Below are positions 62,038-64,000 of a stretch of 64,000 nucleotides of DNA, piece after piece. Under the pieces are notes generated by a model that saw only the letters and a program-made list of their open reading frames with translations, was not told where the DNA came from and made no database searches. The stretch's first letter is position 1. Every line of letters begins with the position of its first letter. The DNA comes from Flavobacteriales bacterium (GTDB taxonomy: Bacteria > Bacteroidota > Bacteroidia > Flavobacteriales_F > PHOS-HE28), in NCBI GenBank assembly GCA_016704485.1, contig JADJAA010000001.1, positions 124,001 to 188,000 of the forward strand, read 5' to 3'. The translations under genes were made by a program, and so were the position numbers.

Positions 62038-62721
62038 ATGGTTAACGCTCCACCTATTTCGAATATTGGCGAGGATTGGATAATTCACTTGCAAAGTGCA
62101 TTCCAGAGTCCTTCCTATTCTGAACTTTGCACCTTTCTGGATCGTGAACGAACTACCTCGGTGATCTACCCAAAGAAGGAAGACGTGTTCGCTGCGTTCG
62201 GTCATACGCCTTTGTTCAACGTGAAGGTGGTCATCCTAGGGCAAGACCCTTATCACGGCGAAGGACAAGCACATGGACTTTCTTTTTCTGTACCAAAGGG
62301 TATGCGAACTCCACCTTCTCTGCGGAATATCTTCAAGGAGATCCAACGTGACCTCAATACTGAGGCACCCCGGACGACCGACCTTAGTGGCTGGGCTCAG
62401 CAAGGCGTACTTTTGCTAAATACGGTACTTACGGTCCGTGAGAACGAAGCGGGCTCACATCGCAGCAAAGGCTGGGAACAATTCACGGATGCGGTCATAA
62501 CGGTAGTGTCGGAACAACTGAACGGCATCATCTTCCTACTTTGGGGAAATCCTGCTCAGCACAAGGAATCATTGATCGATACCCAAAAACATGTTGTGCT
62601 CAAAGCGCCCCATCCTTCTCCACTCTCAGCACACCGAGGATTCATAGGATGTGGGCATTTCAGTCGCGTAAATGAACTGCTCCAAGAACTAGGAAAAAGC
62701 ACCATCGACTGGATGCAATGA
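62038..62721 (+). CDS. ung: Uracil-DNA glycosylase
   Basis: Removes uracil from DNA. 227 residues of family 1 UDG: catalytic GQDPYHGEGQAHGLSFSV (Asp70 activates water), LLNTVLTV and the HPSPLSAHRGFIGCGHF loop with the conserved His that inserts into DNA. Complete domain and normal length. Its stop overlaps the next gene by 4 bases. Confidence 0.97.
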   Translation: MVNAPPISNIGEDWIIHLQSAFQSPSYSELCTFLDRERTTSVIYPKKEDVFAAFGHTPLFNVKVVILGQDPYHGEGQAHGLSFSVPKGMRTPPSLRNIFKEIQRDLNTEAPRTTDLSGWAQQGVLLLNTVLTVRENEAGSHRSKGWEQFTDAVITVVSEQLNGIIFLLWGNPAQHKESLIDTQKHVVLKAPHPSPLSAHRGFIGCGHFSRVNELLQELGKSTIDWMQ

Positions 62722-64000
62722 TCACTACTAGGATCATAATCGGGGTGGTGGTGGCAGCGTTCGCCCAATCTCTTCATGCCCAAAAGCACCGGATCGAATT
62801 CGTACCGGACATTGAACTGCCGTCGAAATGGTGGCAACCGGTGCAATTACCCACCGCAGCAGGAACCCAGCAGGCCAAGGTCGAACAGATAAACTTCCTA
62901 TTGAGCAAGGGGTACCTAGAAGCGACGATCGATACCTGCATCACAACAGGTGACACTACGGTCTGCCCTATCGCGGTTGGATGGAATTATCGTTGGGCGC
63001 AACTTTCCGGGTCCGGTATTCCTGTCGAGATCGCAAGTGCCGCCAAATTCCGGGATAAATTGTATTCCGGTCGGCCAATAACTCCCCGACAAGTGGCGCG
63101 TCTATTCGAAGGGCTCATAAAGCAAAGTGAGAACAACGGTTATCCATTCGTGAACGTGCGTTTCGATAGCTTGAATTTCTCGGATGATGGACTCATGGCC
63201 CGTGTCGTTTTGGATAAAGGCCGTTTGGTGAAATTCGATAGTGTGCTCGTGCGTGGAAGTGCTAAGACCAACATCCGTTATTTACATTCATACATCGGAA
63301 TTCGACCAGGCGACCTTTACAATGAAGCCGTTGTAGCCAGTGTGGAGCGCAGACTAAAAGAGCTTCCTTTCATAGTGCAAAAGCAACGTCCGTATGTGCA
63401 ATTCACCCAGGAAAGCACGAAACTCTATCTATTCCTTGACACCAAGAAAGCGAGTTCCATAAATGGAGTTCTTGGATTACAACCCGATCCACTTACCGGA
63501 AAGACCACGCTAACGGGTGACATTGACCTCCGCCTACGGAATGCCCTGAAACGTGGCGAAGCGATCGAACTGAACTGGCGATCCCTCGTGAATTCCACAC
63601 AAGACCTGAAGACGCATTTCAACTTGCCCTTCGCCTTCAATACACCATTCGGTGTAGACCTCGGCCTGAAATTATTTAAACGGGATACGACGTTTCTTGA
63701 AGTGACCGCGCGAGGTGGACTGGACTATATTTTGCCACGCGGTGATAAACTTTCGGTATTCATAAACAGCAAAAGCAGTGATCGATTGGGGAGGAACACG
63801 GTGCAGGTGCCAGGTCTTGCAGATGTGAGTACAATCAGCTACGGCCTCGGCCTGGAAAGGGAACGATTCGATTATCGTTTCAATCCGAAACGCGGACATA
63901 GCGCCAAAATAGAAGGTTCAGCTGGGAAAAAGCGCACCACGACGGCCGTATTCGGCCAACAGGAACAACCTCCGGAGATCAGAACGGTGCAATACCAATT
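62718..64000 (+). CDS. Omp85/BamA-like outer membrane protein, 3' end cut by window
   Basis: An open frame of 427 codons from ATG 62718, not closed before the window end. Signal peptide MITTRIIIGVVVAAFAQSLH and AQ (cleavage about residue 22). The next about 230 residues are POTRA-like (FRDKLYSGRPITPRQVARLF, GRLVKFDSVLVRGSAKTNIR, YIGIRPGDLYNEAVVASVER), and from about 235 barrel-like strands begin (GDIDLRLRNALKRGEAIEL). It is probably a TamA/BamA-type assembly or translocation protein. Coupled to ung by the overlap. Confidence 0.85.
   Translation, partial: MITTRIIIGVVVAAFAQSLHAQKHRIEFVPDIELPSKWWQPVQLPTAAGTQQAKVEQINFLLSKGYLEATIDTCITTGDTTVCPIAVGWNYRWAQLSGSGIPVEIASAAKFRDKLYSGRPITPRQVARLFEGLIKQSENNGYPFVNVRFDSLNFSDDGLMARVVLDKGRLVKFDSVLVRGSAKTNIRYLHSYIGIRPGDLYNEAVVASVERRLKELPFIVQKQRPYVQFTQESTKLYLFLDTKKASSINGVLGLQPDPLTGKTTLTGDIDLRLRNALKRGEAIELNWRSLVNSTQDLKTHFNLPFAFNTPFGVDLGLKLFKRDTTFLEVTARGGLDYILPRGDKLSVFINSKSSDRLGRNTVQVPGLADVSTISYGLGLERERFDYRFNPKRGHSAKIEGSAGKKRTTTAVFGQQEQPPEIRTVQYQ

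Overview
The window looks like chromosome of a Bacteroidota bacterium, most likely a Flavobacteriales relative. The evidence is as follows. Secreted proteins carry C-terminal type IX secretion (T9SS) sorting domains. Several promoters fit the Bacteroidota rule TTG-N19/20-TAnnTTTG. The carB product is of the short type without an allosteric C-terminal domain. The proline-tRNA ligase is the archaeal/eukaryal-like short form, and the order birA / rsfS-ftsH-DUF2007-cdsA-psd is typical of the phylum. Coordinates and motifs come from reading the sequence; no database search was run, so family names are recognition calls.

Layout. 1-3.6 kb: accessory region with poorly known genes (a partial unknown gene, a secreted unknown, a MltR/DUF4145-like protein and an unknown partner). 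3.6-8.2 kb: the most unusual locus. An intact carB and a DUF1016 (YhcG-type, PD-(D/E)XK) nuclease gene sit between the first 25 codons and the last about 44 codons of a second, diverged carB allele. An 86-bp direct repeat flanks the nuclease gene, and a palindrome occurs both upstream of it and inside its coding sequence. 8.4-16.9 kb: housekeeping genes (hydrolase, rpmH, birA, rsfS, ftsH, cdsA, psd, a YjjG-type nucleotidase, upp). 17-21.4 kb: FemAB-like and deacetylase-like genes with wecB, radC and rpsT.

21.5-40.2 kb: a large exopolysaccharide cluster, nearly all on the minus strand: initiating sugar transferase, WecG-type transferase, NAD-dependent epimerase, GT4, hexapeptide acyltransferase, GT2, a Wzy-like polymerase, an unrecognised transferase-like protein, a Wzx-like flippase, a Wzc-like co-polymerase/kinase and a Wza-like export lipoprotein. 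Two T9SS proteins are embedded in it, one a right-handed beta-helix protein on the opposite strand, together with the broken tail of a third T9SS gene. Together these genes would make, flip, polymerise and export a cell-surface polysaccharide; wecB at 19-20 kb could supply UDP-ManNAc to the WecG-type enzyme.

40.4-64 kb: tRNA-Glu(UUC), proS, a Gly/Tyr-rich lipoprotein with an OmpP1/FadL-like porin, a zinc-ribbon coiled-coil protein with a Nif3-like protein, lpxK with purine nucleoside phosphorylase, gatB, a TlpA-like lipoprotein, an M1 aminopeptidase, lpxH, gap, lipA, an outer-membrane-type protein, osmC, a polysaccharide pyruvyl transferase-like gene flanked by a duplicated osmC tail, a tiny lipoprotein, ung, and the start of an Omp85/BamA-like gene running off the end. 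Intergenic spaces carry dispersed repeats (long inverted repeats, GC-rich hairpins, a 20-bp perfect palindrome). No rRNA, CRISPR array, phage or recognisable transposase/integrase was seen.
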